Positions 15,077 through 22,714 of a stretch of 25,183 bases of DNA are shown here, in pieces. Every line of letters starts with the position of its first letter. Position 1 is the first letter of the stretch. This stretch comes from an uncultured Oscillospiraceae bacterium (GTDB lineage Bacteria > Bacillota > Clostridia > Oscillospirales > Oscillospiraceae), in the NCBI GenBank assembly GCA_934572445.1, contig CAKTLD010000016.1, positions 1 to 25,183 of the forward strand, in the 5' to 3' direction. The notes under the pieces were generated by a model, which had not been told where the DNA came from, ran no database searches, and saw only the letters and a program-made list of their open reading frames with translations. The position numbers and the translations under genes were made by a program.

Positions 15077-15319
15077 ATGATGGTCAATACGAATAATCTG
15101 GTTTCCATCACTGAGGCCAATCAGAATTTCTCCAAGGTGGCGAGGCTCGTGGACGAGCGGGGCTCTGCCGTTATTTTGAAAAATAACACCCCGCGCTATC
15201 TGATCATCGAGTTCAGTCAGGCAGAGCAGCTTCAAGCAGCAGAGGATGAAGATGTGATGAACATCTCTGCGCGTTTGCTCAAGCAGAACCGTGAAGCGTA
15301 TGAGGTGCTGGCGAAGTGA
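15077..15319 (+). CDS. phd: Phd-family antitoxin
   Basis: 80 residues. The Phd/YefM N-terminal fold is visible (VSITEANQNFSKVARLVDERG, then SAVILKNNTPRYLIIEFSQ), which binds the operator, followed by a charged disordered tail that would neutralise the toxin (EDEDVMNISARLLKQNREAY). The ATG at 15077 follows AAAGGAG; earlier starts lack a ribosome site. The last bases overlap the toxin start by 4 bp (GTGA), the usual coupled arrangement. Probable role: maintenance of the element, or control of infected cells. Confidence 0.93.
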   Translation: MMVNTNNLVSITEANQNFSKVARLVDERGSAVILKNNTPRYLIIEFSQAEQLQAAEDEDVMNISARLLKQNREAYEVLAK

Positions 15320-15693
15320 AGACACTCAGTAAGCGGCAGATCCTTATGCTGCATCGGCAGTTGGTGGAGCAGACCGGCGGCTCAGACGGCATCCGAGACG
15401 AAGGCTTGCTGGATTCTGCGCTATCGGCTCCATTTCAGAGCTTCGACAATACGGACGTTTATCCGTCCTTGCAGCAAAAGGCGGCTCGTCTCTGCTTTGG
15501 GCTGGTCAAGAACCATCCCTTTGTAGACGGAAATAAGCGAATCGGTGCGCACGCCATGCTGGTGTTTCTGGCGGTCAACGGCGTGGAGTTGACATATACC
15601 CAGGCAGAACTGAGCGACATCATTTTGCAGGTGGCGGCCAGCGAGAAGGAATACCCCGACCTGCTGGACTGGCTGATCCGGCATCAGAACTAA
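15316..15693 (+). CDS. doc: Doc-family toxin (Fic fold)
   Basis: 125 residues, standard length. N-terminal GIRDEGLLDSALSAP and the catalytic Fic/Doc motif HPFVDGNKR (67-75) are intact. Doc of phage P1 phosphorylates EF-Tu and blocks translation; the same chemistry is expected here from the family. It starts with GTG, overlapping the phd stop. The conserved motif suggests an active toxin held by Phd. Confidence 0.94.
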   Translation: MKTLSKRQILMLHRQLVEQTGGSDGIRDEGLLDSALSAPFQSFDNTDVYPSLQQKAARLCFGLVKNHPFVDGNKRIGAHAMLVFLAVNGVELTYTQAELSDIILQVAASEKEYPDLLDWLIRHQN

Positions 15694-15717
15694 AAGCGAT
15701 TTTACGCGAGACATAGG

Positions 15718-15792
15718 GAGTCCCATTAGGGCTTCTTTCCGACTTTCGGCATGTGCCGTTTGTCAGAAGGACCCTAATGGGACTCTTTTTTT
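15718..15792 (+). terminator. Long nested hairpin terminator after doc
   Basis: 14-bp stem GAGTCCCATTAGGG (15718-15731) with CCCTAATGGGACTC (15772-15785), then seven T. Inside lies a second stem CGGCA/TGCCG, and outside CGAGAC (15707-15712) can pair with GTCTCG (15795-15800). Confidence 0.8.
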
Positions 15793-15822
15793 GCGTCTCG
15801 TTGGGGTATGCCCTAATGGGAC
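15719..15822. repeat. Three copies of CCCTAATGGGAC
   Basis: Copies at 15720-15731 (inverted), 15772-15783 and 15811-15822. The first two form the doc terminator; the third stands alone, 3 bp past the stop of the DUF3846 gene. Confidence 0.7.
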
Positions 15823-15825
15823 GCC

Positions 15826-16194
15826 TTACAGGTACGGCAGGACGAAGATATCGCCGTTGGCCTTGATGAACCGCTCCGGCATCGCAAAGCGCTCCATGCA
15901 GGTCTGCGCCTGTTCATCGGTCAGTCCCTCAAAGCGGTCGCTGTTAGCAGGAGCCGCGCAGAGGAAGAAAGTCCCCGCCACGATGTCGTAGATAGCTCCA
16001 GTGCTGTCTCTCAGCGCACGGTTCGGCGGCAGGTTCAGCAGCTTTCCCTCATCGTTGCAGATCAGGGCGACCGGTTCCTCAAATGGGTAGACCGCCTGAA
16101 TGTTTCCGCCGACGATCTGCTGCATGGAGGCAAGGCCGCTGTCGATGTTCTGCACGACCGGTTTCTTCTCAGGTTCCACAATAACAACTTGCAT
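15826..16194 (-). CDS. DUF3846-domain protein
   Basis: 122 residues matching the DUF3846 pattern: MQVVIVEPEKKPVV, a central GGNIQAVYPFEEPVALICNDEGK and AGTFFLCAAP. The family is common on phages, plasmids and integrative elements of Firmicutes; its function is unknown. An AAGGGGGGTAG ribosome site precedes the ATG at 16194. It is the last gene of the amidoligase operon, 12 bp after the gene before it. Confidence 0.85.
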   Translation of the reverse strand: MQVVIVEPEKKPVVQNIDSGLASMQQIVGGNIQAVYPFEEPVALICNDEGKLLNLPPNRALRDSTGAIYDIVAGTFFLCAAPANSDRFEGLTDEQAQTCMERFAMPERFIKANGDIFVLPYL

Positions 16195-16206
16195 GAGCTA
16201 CCCCCC

Positions 16207-16482
16207 TTACGCAATGACAAAACGCCGTATAGTGGTGCTGCGGCTGAACTGATTAAACAGATCTGCGTGCGTCAGCTTGAAGGCAGCGCTGTCGAAGCGG
16301 TTTGTGATAATAGTTTCCCATGTGATCAGATAGTCCTTTCCGGACAGCACATCCGTGTTCTTTGCCAGCATTTCTGCCTTCAGGGAATCTTCAATGGCCG
16401 CGATGGAGGACTTCACCTCGGCTTCCATATCTCGCAGCTCCTTCAACTCTTTGACTTTCGCATCGATCTCGTAAATACTCAT
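16207..16482 (-). CDS. Phage-type 91-aa coiled-coil protein
   Basis: 91 residues. The N-terminal half is a charged helix (YEIDAKVKELKELRDMEAEV); the C-terminal half holds a compact domain ending FSRSTTIRRFVIA, a tail I associate with small phage and plasmid proteins found beside recombination and DUF3846 genes. It starts on the last base of the amidotransferase stop (TGATG), so translation is coupled. No biochemical role is known to me. Confidence 0.75.
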   Translation of the reverse strand: MSIYEIDAKVKELKELRDMEAEVKSSIAAIEDSLKAEMLAKNTDVLSGKDYLITWETIITNRFDSAAFKLTHADLFNQFSRSTTIRRFVIA

Positions 16483-17414
16483 CAGTAGATCATCCTTTCA
16501 TACAGTAATTCTTCAATTTCATCGGTAGAGAAGCCCACGTCCAGCAGCTCATCAATAGAGCTTGGCTCGTAGCCGTAGTAGGCGGCAACGCCTTTCAGCG
16601 TGTCCAGATATTCCTGTTCGGCCCTGTGCTGCTGCGGGACGGCCTTCCTCTGCACGGGATACAGCGAAAAGCTGCTCCATGGGCAAAGCAGGTTCGCCGC
16701 GTCGAAAGAGGATCTTTCCATCTGCCCAGTGGGGCGGAGCTTCAGAATATCTCCACAGTTCAGCTCGACACGCTCCGGCTTGCCAACGGGCAGATGCAGC
16801 CGTTTCAGCGCGCGGTTCAAAATAGCCTCGGTGGACGCATACAGGTACAGGCCACAGTGCGGGTAGTAATAGAGACACAGCGGATTATCGCCCTTCACAA
16901 AGTACAGATTTTCGCGCTGGTCCAGCACGGTGAATGTGAAAGAGCCCTCGACCGCTTCCGCCATGTATTTAAGGCAGGAAAAGTCGAGGGCGTTTTTCTG
17001 TTCAATGAGCTGAACGGCCACATAGCTGTCCGTCTCGATTTTCGTTTTCGGCAAGCGCTTGGTGCGGCGAAGAATGCCGTCGTTCCAGAGAACGCCGTTG
17101 TGTGCAAGGGCGAACGGTTTATTTTCCGCGTAGCCGAGGAATGGGTGATTGTTCCGATTCTTCCGCGCATCGCCCTGCGTGGTCATACGGGTATGGCCCA
17201 TAATGACCCTGCTGTCTGCCGGAATACGGAACCTCATACGGTGCGCCTCTACGGGACGCTTGTAGATGCTTAAATGCCGGTGAGAGCAGTACGCGATGCC
17301 GGTGGCATCTGTGCCGCGCTCTTCACATTCCGTCGCCAATATGGAGAGGATGCGACTTTTCTCCTTGGCACTAAATTGGTTCCGGCTGTCAATCAGACCG
17401 AATAAGCAGCACAT
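16482..17414 (-). CDS. Class II glutamine amidotransferase-like (Ntn hydrolase)
   Basis: 310 residues. It begins MCCLFGL: removal of Met would expose Cys2 as the N-terminal nucleophile. Family features follow in order: RGTDATGIAY, the HTRMTTQGD loop near residue 74, NNHPFLG, and AHNGVLWND with the oxyanion Asn-Gly. This domain releases ammonia from glutamine in GlmS, PurF and AsnB; here it is free-standing, with a C-terminal extension of unknown role. The ATG lies 1 nt after the amidoligase stop, behind GGAGGT. Tight coupling to an amidoligase fits known amidoligase-amidotransferase pairs on mobile elements, supplying nitrogen or trimming amide bonds. Confidence 0.88.
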   Translation of the reverse strand: MCCLFGLIDSRNQFSAKEKSRILSILATECEERGTDATGIAYCSHRHLSIYKRPVEAHRMRFRIPADSRVIMGHTRMTTQGDARKNRNNHPFLGYAENKPFALAHNGVLWNDGILRRTKRLPKTKIETDSYVAVQLIEQKNALDFSCLKYMAEAVEGSFTFTVLDQRENLYFVKGDNPLCLYYYPHCGLYLYASTEAILNRALKRLHLPVGKPERVELNCGDILKLRPTGQMERSSFDAANLLCPWSSFSLYPVQRKAVPQQHRAEQEYLDTLKGVAAYYGYEPSSIDELLDVGFSTDEIEELLYERMIY

Positions 17415-17415
17415 A

Positions 17416-18528
17416 TCAGACCTCCGCCTCGCTTTCTACCGGCTCGTTCACATACAAGCGACGCTCCTTCAAGTACTGCACCAACTCTGGCTGTGTGCAG
17501 CCGGAGACAAAGGTCGTCCAAGACATCGCTTTCAACTCCTCGTCGGACATGAAAAGCGCCACATCACAGATCCGGTCAAGGAGCTGTAATGTGGCGATGA
17601 GCGTGTTGTATTTGAGCGTCCCACGGAAGATGCGAAACTCAATGGTGTTCTTGTTGGTGAGGTTGACGCTGGTATAGCGGCCGGCGTGAGCGCTCTTTTT
17701 AGCATGGTCCAAAAGCTCCTTCGGCTGATCCTTGTAGCCATAGCGGGTAGCCCACTGATCGAGCTGATGCTGCGTTCTTCGGCTGAACTTCAAGAGCTCC
17801 TCCCAGTTCTTTTCAAAGAAATAAAGAATGCGGGCAATCACGGCGTCCTGCTGTGCTTCCGTTTCACCGAAGGCATTGCGGTTGACGTGAACATGGAGTC
17901 CGCAAGTGCCCGCCTGATGGCTTTTGTACCCCATCTGCACGGCCTTCCGCAAGATGGCTGCCCACGGCATCTCCGACTGATGATAGGCGAGCGTCATGGG
18001 GTGCGTCACCATTTCGAAGCCGTCATCCAGAGAGCCGTCATGCTTGCAGTAGAGGTTTTCCAAGCCATTGCCGTTGGCAATAGACATGACTTCGGCGGCG
18101 TTGTCATCGTCCTCACCGGCACCGTCCACTTCCAGCTCTACGCCGAAGTAGCGATCGCCGTCCCCACGGAACAGCGGCTCAGGCTTGTAGTAATAATCCT
18201 GAATCGGCTTGCGGGAAGTGCGGCTCGTGTAGCAGTCATAACAGAACGGATACTCGTTGCCGTCACTCTCACAGGCGTAATAGGTCTGGCTGATGCGGAT
18301 GATATCACCGCAGCTGTGACAGTTTGTGTAGTGACGGTCGTAGCAGTCCTGACAGAGCGGCGTGGATTCATCTCCGGCGTTGTCATCCCGCCAGATGCGC
18401 TCACCGCAGTGAGAGCAGAGCATTGTTGTTTCCTCGGCACAGTTCTCGCATAAAGGGTTCTCGTTCATCCAGGTAGGGGTGGTCAAAATCATTTCTCCGC
18501 AGTGGCGGCAGGTGTAAGGTTCAGTCAT
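17416..18528 (-). CDS. Zinc-ribbon amidoligase-family protein
   Basis: 370 residues. The first about 100 hold repeated Cys pairs: CRHC (7-10), CENC (27-30), CSHC (38-41), CQDC (59-62), CHSC (70-73) and CYDC (96-99), zinc ribbons likely to bind nucleic acid or protein. The rest matches the amidoligase fold, related to glutamine synthetase and carboxylate-amine ligases: YFGVELEVDG (127-136), CKHDGSLDDGFEMVTHP (161-177) with acidic metal ligands, CGLHVHVNR (209-217) and NTIEFRIFRGTL. Such enzymes join amines to carboxylates with ATP. ATG 18528 follows AAAGGAG. The substrate is unknown; a protein side chain, peptide or cell-wall target are options. Confidence 0.88.
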   Translation of the reverse strand: MTEPYTCRHCGEMILTTPTWMNENPLCENCAEETTMLCSHCGERIWRDDNAGDESTPLCQDCYDRHYTNCHSCGDIIRISQTYYACESDGNEYPFCYDCYTSRTSRKPIQDYYYKPEPLFRGDGDRYFGVELEVDGAGEDDDNAAEVMSIANGNGLENLYCKHDGSLDDGFEMVTHPMTLAYHQSEMPWAAILRKAVQMGYKSHQAGTCGLHVHVNRNAFGETEAQQDAVIARILYFFEKNWEELLKFSRRTQHQLDQWATRYGYKDQPKELLDHAKKSAHAGRYTSVNLTNKNTIEFRIFRGTLKYNTLIATLQLLDRICDVALFMSDEELKAMSWTTFVSGCTQPELVQYLKERRLYVNEPVESEAEV

Positions 18529-18622
18529 CGTTTTCTTTCTCCTTTGTAAAATAGTCGATCGCTGCACAGAGCAGCGCGGCGGCAGCGGCCAGCATAATTT
18601 CAATGATGTTGTTGGTACTCAA
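18521..18622 (-). CDS. 33-aa hydrophobic micro-ORF before amidoligase
   Basis: Starts with TTG (18622), AAGGA about 10 nt upstream. The product MSTNNIIEIMLAAAAALLCA then IDYFTKEKENDD has one short hydrophobic stretch. It overlaps the amidoligase start by 8 bp (ATGACTGA), suggesting coupling. The TTG start and small size leave real doubt. Confidence 0.4.
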   Translation of the reverse strand: MSTNNIIEIMLAAAAALLCAAIDYFTKEKENDD

Positions 18623-18670
18623 GTTCTGATTATCCTTGGTGATCCTCTCCCTTCCTGTCCCTCGTGCCCA

Positions 18671-18760
18671 TCACGATAACACAGTCTTTCGCAGCAGAAC
18701 GCCGACGATCTCCGCCAAAACCGTGCGGATGAGACGCAGTAAGTGGTGCAGCATAGTCAT
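18671..18760 (-). CDS. 29-aa amphipathic micro-ORF, first in the amidoligase operon
   Basis: AAAGGAG precedes two in-frame ATGs (18760, 18754); the second has better spacing. The product MLHHLLRLIRTVLAEIVGVL ending LRKTVLS is amphipathic and basic. It could be a leader peptide, a membrane-active peptide, or chance behind a good ribosome site. Confidence 0.4.
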   Translation of the reverse strand: MTMLHHLLRLIRTVLAEIVGVLLRKTVLS

Positions 18761-18843
18761 AATCTCCTTTCGCATTTTTCTTGTGTTTTTCGCTGATTTG
18801 CAGCTTGCAGCGCAGAAAATCCATCATTTTCTCTGCAAAATCG

Positions 18844-18894
18844 AAAAAGAGCCAGCGCCCGTGATCGTCGAGGATCTTCGGGCACTGGCTCTTT
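18844..18894. terminator. Bidirectional hairpin with T-tracts
   Basis: Arms GAGCCAGCGCCCG (18849-18861) and CGGGCACTGGCTC (18879-18891) pair at 12 of 13 positions. Five A lie on the left and TTT-CTCTT on the right, so it can stop transcription in either direction and would insulate the amidoligase operon. Confidence 0.7.
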
Positions 18895-19004
18895 CTCTTA
18901 CTAATAATATACGGTTGAGAAGTGAGAAATAACGCTAAATGGGACGAAAGGAGACAACAAGGATATAAGGCTTTATGCCAATTACAACACAGGAGGTTTT
19001 TACG

Positions 19005-19232
19005 ATGACAAGATATGATGACCGCTACGATGAGTTCGGCTATGAGCGTGAGGATTATGACGGCACGCTGGAACTCAACGAGTATTTGACGCCCCGAGAG
19101 GTGATGGAGCTGCTGGCAATCGGAAAGAACACCTTCTACAAGATGGTCCAGTCCGGTGAGCTGCCGGCATTTAGAATTGGCAAGCAGTGGAGGGTGAAAA
19201 GGGATGCATTAGATAGCTTTACTTCAATATGA
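19005..19232 (+). CDS. Excisionase/MerR-type helix-turn-helix protein
   Basis: 75 residues: an acidic, Tyr/Asp-rich N-terminus (MTRYDDRYDEFGYEREDYDG), then a MerR-like excisionase HTH (EYLTPREVMELLAIGKNTFY, KMVQSGELPAFRIGKQWRVK). ATG 19005 has GGAGG 8 nt upstream; the ATG at 18975 has none. These proteins bend DNA as recombination directionality factors or act as small regulators. Its 3' end overlaps the convergent 386-aa gene by 14 bp. Confidence 0.85.
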   Translation: MTRYDDRYDEFGYEREDYDGTLELNEYLTPREVMELLAIGKNTFYKMVQSGELPAFRIGKQWRVKRDALDSFTSI

Positions 19233-20379
19233 TTTCGTCGTGCTTTTTATCTTTTCGGTGTGCTCGACATTTTGTGTGGCTGCTATGCGGAGGCAGAACG
19301 AACACATCATCTCCTGCCTGCTTTTTGCCCTCATATTGCTTGCTAGGCTTGGTAACAAGAGGAAAACATAATACTTCTTTGACTTGATCTACACTGGCAC
19401 ATCGAATGTTTTCAAGAGCTACTTCTTTTAGATGATATTGCAAAAGGGAATAGCTGTCTTTGGCGTATGGTTCGCAGGCAAGCATCTTGCTTTTCCTTTT
19501 AGAATAGAACGCCTCGCATGCTGTCTGATACCATGCTAAAAAGGCTGTGTGATAAAACTCAATTCGATATTCTCGCGGGCTTTCATTAGCATCAAGGTAT
19601 TCATATTCGATTTCAGGTAAGCGATCTGCTTCTTCTTTAGTTTTAGTTGCAGAAGAACTATCTATATCTTTATGAATGATATAACTACCGTGCTTAATTT
19701 TGTGCTCAAAGCTAGTAAGTGCTTCGATTGGAACAAGATATACGTCTGTAGAGTATCCCGATACTTCTATGAGAGCTGCATCAGGAAAAAAGAACATGTT
19801 TCGTATTTTTTCTTGCATTTTCTTTTCACGTGATGGCAGAGAGACAACTCCATTTGTTAGATATTTACCAATTCCATACATATCTGGGCGTCGCCGAGCC
19901 TTTTGGCTTTCTTGGCTGTCCTGATGTTGTTGATCACCTATTAGGTCGTTCGGTTTGAGCGAATTATCCGGCTCAATCCCAAAAAAATATTGGTCTTTCC
20001 ATGTTGGCCTCCAAGTGGAAGGACATGAGTTATTTATAAAGCCTGTAATCAGCTTGTTGCTGTGAAAGTTGTACATATATGCAGTTAGTAAATAAGGAAG
20101 AATACAAGCGATTCTTTCATCACGTATATCCAATATTTGCCCAAGTCCACATTCCCAACCATTTAAGCCAATATTGCATAGAGATTTCCTGCTGACATGA
20201 TATGTATAAAATCGCCTAAAAAGGTCCTGTGTACTTAAACCCACTTCTTTAGGGAGCCAACCATCACAATCTGTTCCCCAAATCTTTAATCGTTCGTCTA
20301 TAGCCGATTTCGCAGCATCGATTTGCTTTTGCAGACTTTGCGGCATGTCAACATTCCTAATTCGTGCTATCTCCTTCAT
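19219..20379 (-). CDS. 386-aa orphan protein
   Basis: No family recognised. It is largely soluble. Visible features: an N-terminal helical region (MPQSLQKQIDAAKSAIDERL), aromatic-rich patches (WRPTWKDQYFFGIEP), a charged segment (QQHQDSQESQKARRRPD), the stretch FFPDAALIEVSGYSTDVYLVPIEA, and a Lys/His-rich C-terminus (HSSHTKCRAHRKDKKHDE) that may bind nucleic acid. No nuclease or ATPase motif is evident. AGGAGG lies 9 nt before the ATG at 20379. The gene is clearly more AT-rich than its neighbours and stands alone between an HTH gene and the helicase, which is typical of cargo. A defence or counter-defence role is possible but unsupported by motif. Confidence 0.8.
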   Translation of the reverse strand: MKEIARIRNVDMPQSLQKQIDAAKSAIDERLKIWGTDCDGWLPKEVGLSTQDLFRRFYTYHVSRKSLCNIGLNGWECGLGQILDIRDERIACILPYLLTAYMYNFHSNKLITGFINNSCPSTWRPTWKDQYFFGIEPDNSLKPNDLIGDQQHQDSQESQKARRRPDMYGIGKYLTNGVVSLPSREKKMQEKIRNMFFFPDAALIEVSGYSTDVYLVPIEALTSFEHKIKHGSYIIHKDIDSSSATKTKEEADRLPEIEYEYLDANESPREYRIEFYHTAFLAWYQTACEAFYSKRKSKMLACEPYAKDSYSLLQYHLKEVALENIRCASVDQVKEVLCFPLVTKPSKQYEGKKQAGDDVFVLPPHSSHTKCRAHRKDKKHDEIILK

Positions 20380-20729
20380 GCCAGCTTTCCTCCTATTCTT
20401 ACACTTCGTTTTGAAATGCGGACTTATAATTTTTTTCCATTTATTTTATAAAGGGTGCGATAGTAAATACCCTTTATTTTTTCGTATATGGGGCTGTTTA
20501 TACTTTCACCATCTGTCCAGGAAACTTTTTTTAGCTTGCTACGGACACGTTCTAAAATCGAAGTGTTCTCAACACCATCATTTTTTTATGCTAATATAGG
20601 CCCATCTCCGGAGAACATGTACCTCGAAAAACTATTTCTCGCAAGTGGGCTAGTAGTCCACGCCCTGTATAAGTATCAACCTCAAGTGTGTTTTCTCTAT
20701 AAGAAGACCACGCCGTCAAAGGAGCCTAT
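20380..20729. other. AT-rich intergenic region before the helicase
   Basis: 350 bp with no convincing gene; an ORF at 20488-20733 lacks a ribosome site. It holds the 386-aa gene's leader, an inverted repeat ATAAAGGGT (20448-20456) with ACCCTTTAT (20469-20477) flanked by A/T tracts, and the helicase leader. An origin for the helicase is possible, by position and AT content only. Confidence 0.5.
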
Positions 20730-22196
20730 ATGAGTAAGCATAAGAAAAGCAGCCAGTATTATGGTGAAGTATTTGATGATCCATATTACGACAACATTCC
20801 TATGTCTGAGTATTCTCAGTTCGACTCAGACGAAGATGATATCCCGAGCATTGAAATTCCAACGATAGAAGTACCAACCAACAAGAAGGCGCGCGCCGTG
20901 CGAGCCTTCGCCAACCGGATCGCGTGTGACTGTCACGTAAAGATTTTGGAGCACAAGGAGCTCTTGTTCTATGATGAAGAGGCCTTCTGCTACACGCCGA
21001 TTTCCGCGCCGCTCGTCTTTGTGCAACAGGTATTAGGAACGAAGGCATGGAACCTGACACAGAAGGATATGGGCGACATTGTTCAGGCCTTGTTCAGCGA
21101 CCCTGATATTCAGATTGCTGCTGAGGATGTCAATGCTGATCCGTACCGTATCAACTGTCTGTCCGGAGATCTGGATTGGCAAACCGGACAGCTGCGAGAG
21201 CATTCCAATCAGAAGCTGTACACCTATTGTGTGGACGCTTACTATCTCATGCCAGATGATCGGCAGGGATGTCCTGTATTTGATCAGTTCTGCGCCACGT
21301 CTCTTCAGAATGATCCAGAAAAGCGGCAGCAGCTGTTAGAGGTGCTGGGCTATATTTTGAGTGATGCTGTGGGAGCTAAGAGTGCTTTTTTCCTGCACGG
21401 TGCACCTGACAGTGGAAAGTCCATCCTGCTCAACTTTGCCTCGGCTCTGCTGGACAAGCGCTTAATCGTCAACATCCAGCTCCATCAGCTTAACGAGAAG
21501 TTCAAAATTGCAGAGCTTCTCGGAAAGAAGATAAACGTAGCCGGTGAGATCAAGGGGAGTGCTCTGAGAGATATCTCCAGCTTCAAGTCTATCACCGGAG
21601 GGGACAGGATGTGTGGGGAATTCAAAGGTGAATCACCGTTTTATTTCACACCAACCTGTAAGCTCCTGTTTGCTGGGAACACCCTGCCGGAAACGAAAGA
21701 CACGGATATGACCCGCTCATTCGTCAACCGCCTCTGTGTAGTGATTTTCGGTGTCAGCATTCCGAAGGACAAGCAGGATAAGAACCTTCTGAATAAGCTG
21801 CTGGAAGAACGTGACGAGATATTTTCCCTTGCCATGGATGCGCTCGCGTCCCTGCATAAGAGAAACTACCAATTCACCGTACCGACCGATACGCAGCATT
21901 TCCTGAACGCATACGCTGAGACGCAAAGCTCTGTTCATGCGTTTTTGAAGGACTGGTGCGAGGTTGGAAATGGCGGCTATGTTTTCAGTCAGGATCTGTG
22001 CAGCGCCTACCGAGAGTACTGCGATCTGAATGGTTTTGATCCAATCAAGAATCAAGCTATGCAGAATATGATCGTGACTCTCCCGAATGTATCCAGAGAG
22101 CGCATTCGGGCCGAAGGGAAAAACCTTCGAGGCTTCCGCGGCCTGATTGTCCATAGAGAAAGCAGAAATGCTGGAACAATGGAACACAGCTCCTGA
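20730..22196 (+). CDS. D5/P4-type SF3 helicase (phage/plasmid primase family)
   Basis: 488 residues. The N-terminal 180 include a D5-N-like region (YRINCLSGDLDWQTGQLREH); no classical primase catalytic motif is obvious. The SF3 ATPase core follows: Walker A GAPDSGKS (224-231), acidic Walker B strand KINVAGEI (267-274) and motif C KLLFAGN (311-317). A C-terminal winged-helix-like domain (FLKDWCEVGNGGYVFSQDL) would bind DNA. Such proteins unwind the origin of P4-like satellites, phages and plasmids as hexamers. AAAGGAG lies 6 nt before the ATG. Together with integrase and no conjugation genes it indicates autonomous replication after excision. Confidence 0.92.
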   Translation: MSKHKKSSQYYGEVFDDPYYDNIPMSEYSQFDSDEDDIPSIEIPTIEVPTNKKARAVRAFANRIACDCHVKILEHKELLFYDEEAFCYTPISAPLVFVQQVLGTKAWNLTQKDMGDIVQALFSDPDIQIAAEDVNADPYRINCLSGDLDWQTGQLREHSNQKLYTYCVDAYYLMPDDRQGCPVFDQFCATSLQNDPEKRQQLLEVLGYILSDAVGAKSAFFLHGAPDSGKSILLNFASALLDKRLIVNIQLHQLNEKFKIAELLGKKINVAGEIKGSALRDISSFKSITGGDRMCGEFKGESPFYFTPTCKLLFAGNTLPETKDTDMTRSFVNRLCVVIFGVSIPKDKQDKNLLNKLLEERDEIFSLAMDALASLHKRNYQFTVPTDTQHFLNAYAETQSSVHAFLKDWCEVGNGGYVFSQDLCSAYREYCDLNGFDPIKNQAMQNMIVTLPNVSRERIRAEGKNLRGFRGLIVHRESRNAGTMEHSS

Positions 22197-22203
22197 TGCG
22201 TTG

Positions 22204-22265
22204 GCAGACAACACCTTTTGGCGTTCCACTCTTCATGGACCGTTCCGTGGCGTGGAATCGTCTGC
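22204..22265. repeat. Nested inverted repeat upstream of excisionase
   Basis: GCAGAC (22204-22209) pairs with GTCTGC (22260-22265), and TTCCAC (22224-22229) with GTGGAA (22252-22257); CGTTCC occurs twice (22222-22227, 22241-22246). It lies between helicase and excisionase. It could be the replication origin or a regulatory structure. Confidence 0.5.
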
Positions 22266-22268
22266 TTC

Positions 22269-22292
22269 ACCCGTATATTATTCTAATATAAT
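22269..22292 (+). promoter_or_regulatory. Putative xis-int promoter
   Basis: Consensus -10 TATAAT (22287-22292) in an AT-rich tract, 24 bp before the excisionase ATG; the -35 region (about 22264-22269) is weak, which suggests activator control. Confidence 0.45.
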
Positions 22293-22315
22293 AAAGTAAG
22301 GAAGGTCTTATTTCT

Positions 22316-22552
22316 ATGAATACCAAGAAGAACTCTATCACGATGCCCCTGCTGGTGACCGCTAAAGAGCTTGCCCGAATCAGCGGTATTGGTGAGAACA
22401 CCATTCGCCGCCTGATGGACGCGGGCGAACTGGAATATCTGCTGGTCGGCAACCACCGTCTTCTGAGACCAGCGGCTATTATCGACTATTATGATCGGCA
22501 TAAGACGCCCATCCGTTCGTACAGGAGTAATAAGCTCGGCGAGCCTGCGTAA
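22316..22552 (+). CDS. xis: Excisionase-like HTH protein
   Basis: 78 residues with the MerR/excisionase fold: MPLLVTAKELARISGIGENT, IRRLMDAGELEYLLVGNHRL, and a basic tail. AAGGAAGG precedes the ATG. It lies 162 bp upstream of int, in the same direction and close to the right end of the element, the usual place for the directionality factor. The 75-aa HTH protein at 19005 is a second candidate for that job. Confidence 0.85.
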   Translation: MNTKKNSITMPLLVTAKELARISGIGENTIRRLMDAGELEYLLVGNHRLLRPAAIIDYYDRHKTPIRSYRSNKLGEPA

Positions 22553-22714
22553 GCAATTTAATTAGATCACATCTGCGACTGGCAGCGTGATTTTTATGGG
22601 TGGGGCCGTGCGGCAGCTGACACGTCTTCCAAGAAGCGTGCAGTCCGTACGGCAACGCCCATGAAAATTGCGTTGACTGACGCAGCGCAAAGGAGAAAAG
22701 GAGATATATCTATT

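Noticed and set aside
15718-15822. CRISPR array
   Set aside because: Only three short repeats, one inverted, with unequal spacing; they are explained by a terminator hairpin.
20488-20733. 81-aa plus-strand ORF before the helicase
   Set aside because: No ribosome site and no recognisable domain; its overlap with the helicase ATG is likely chance.
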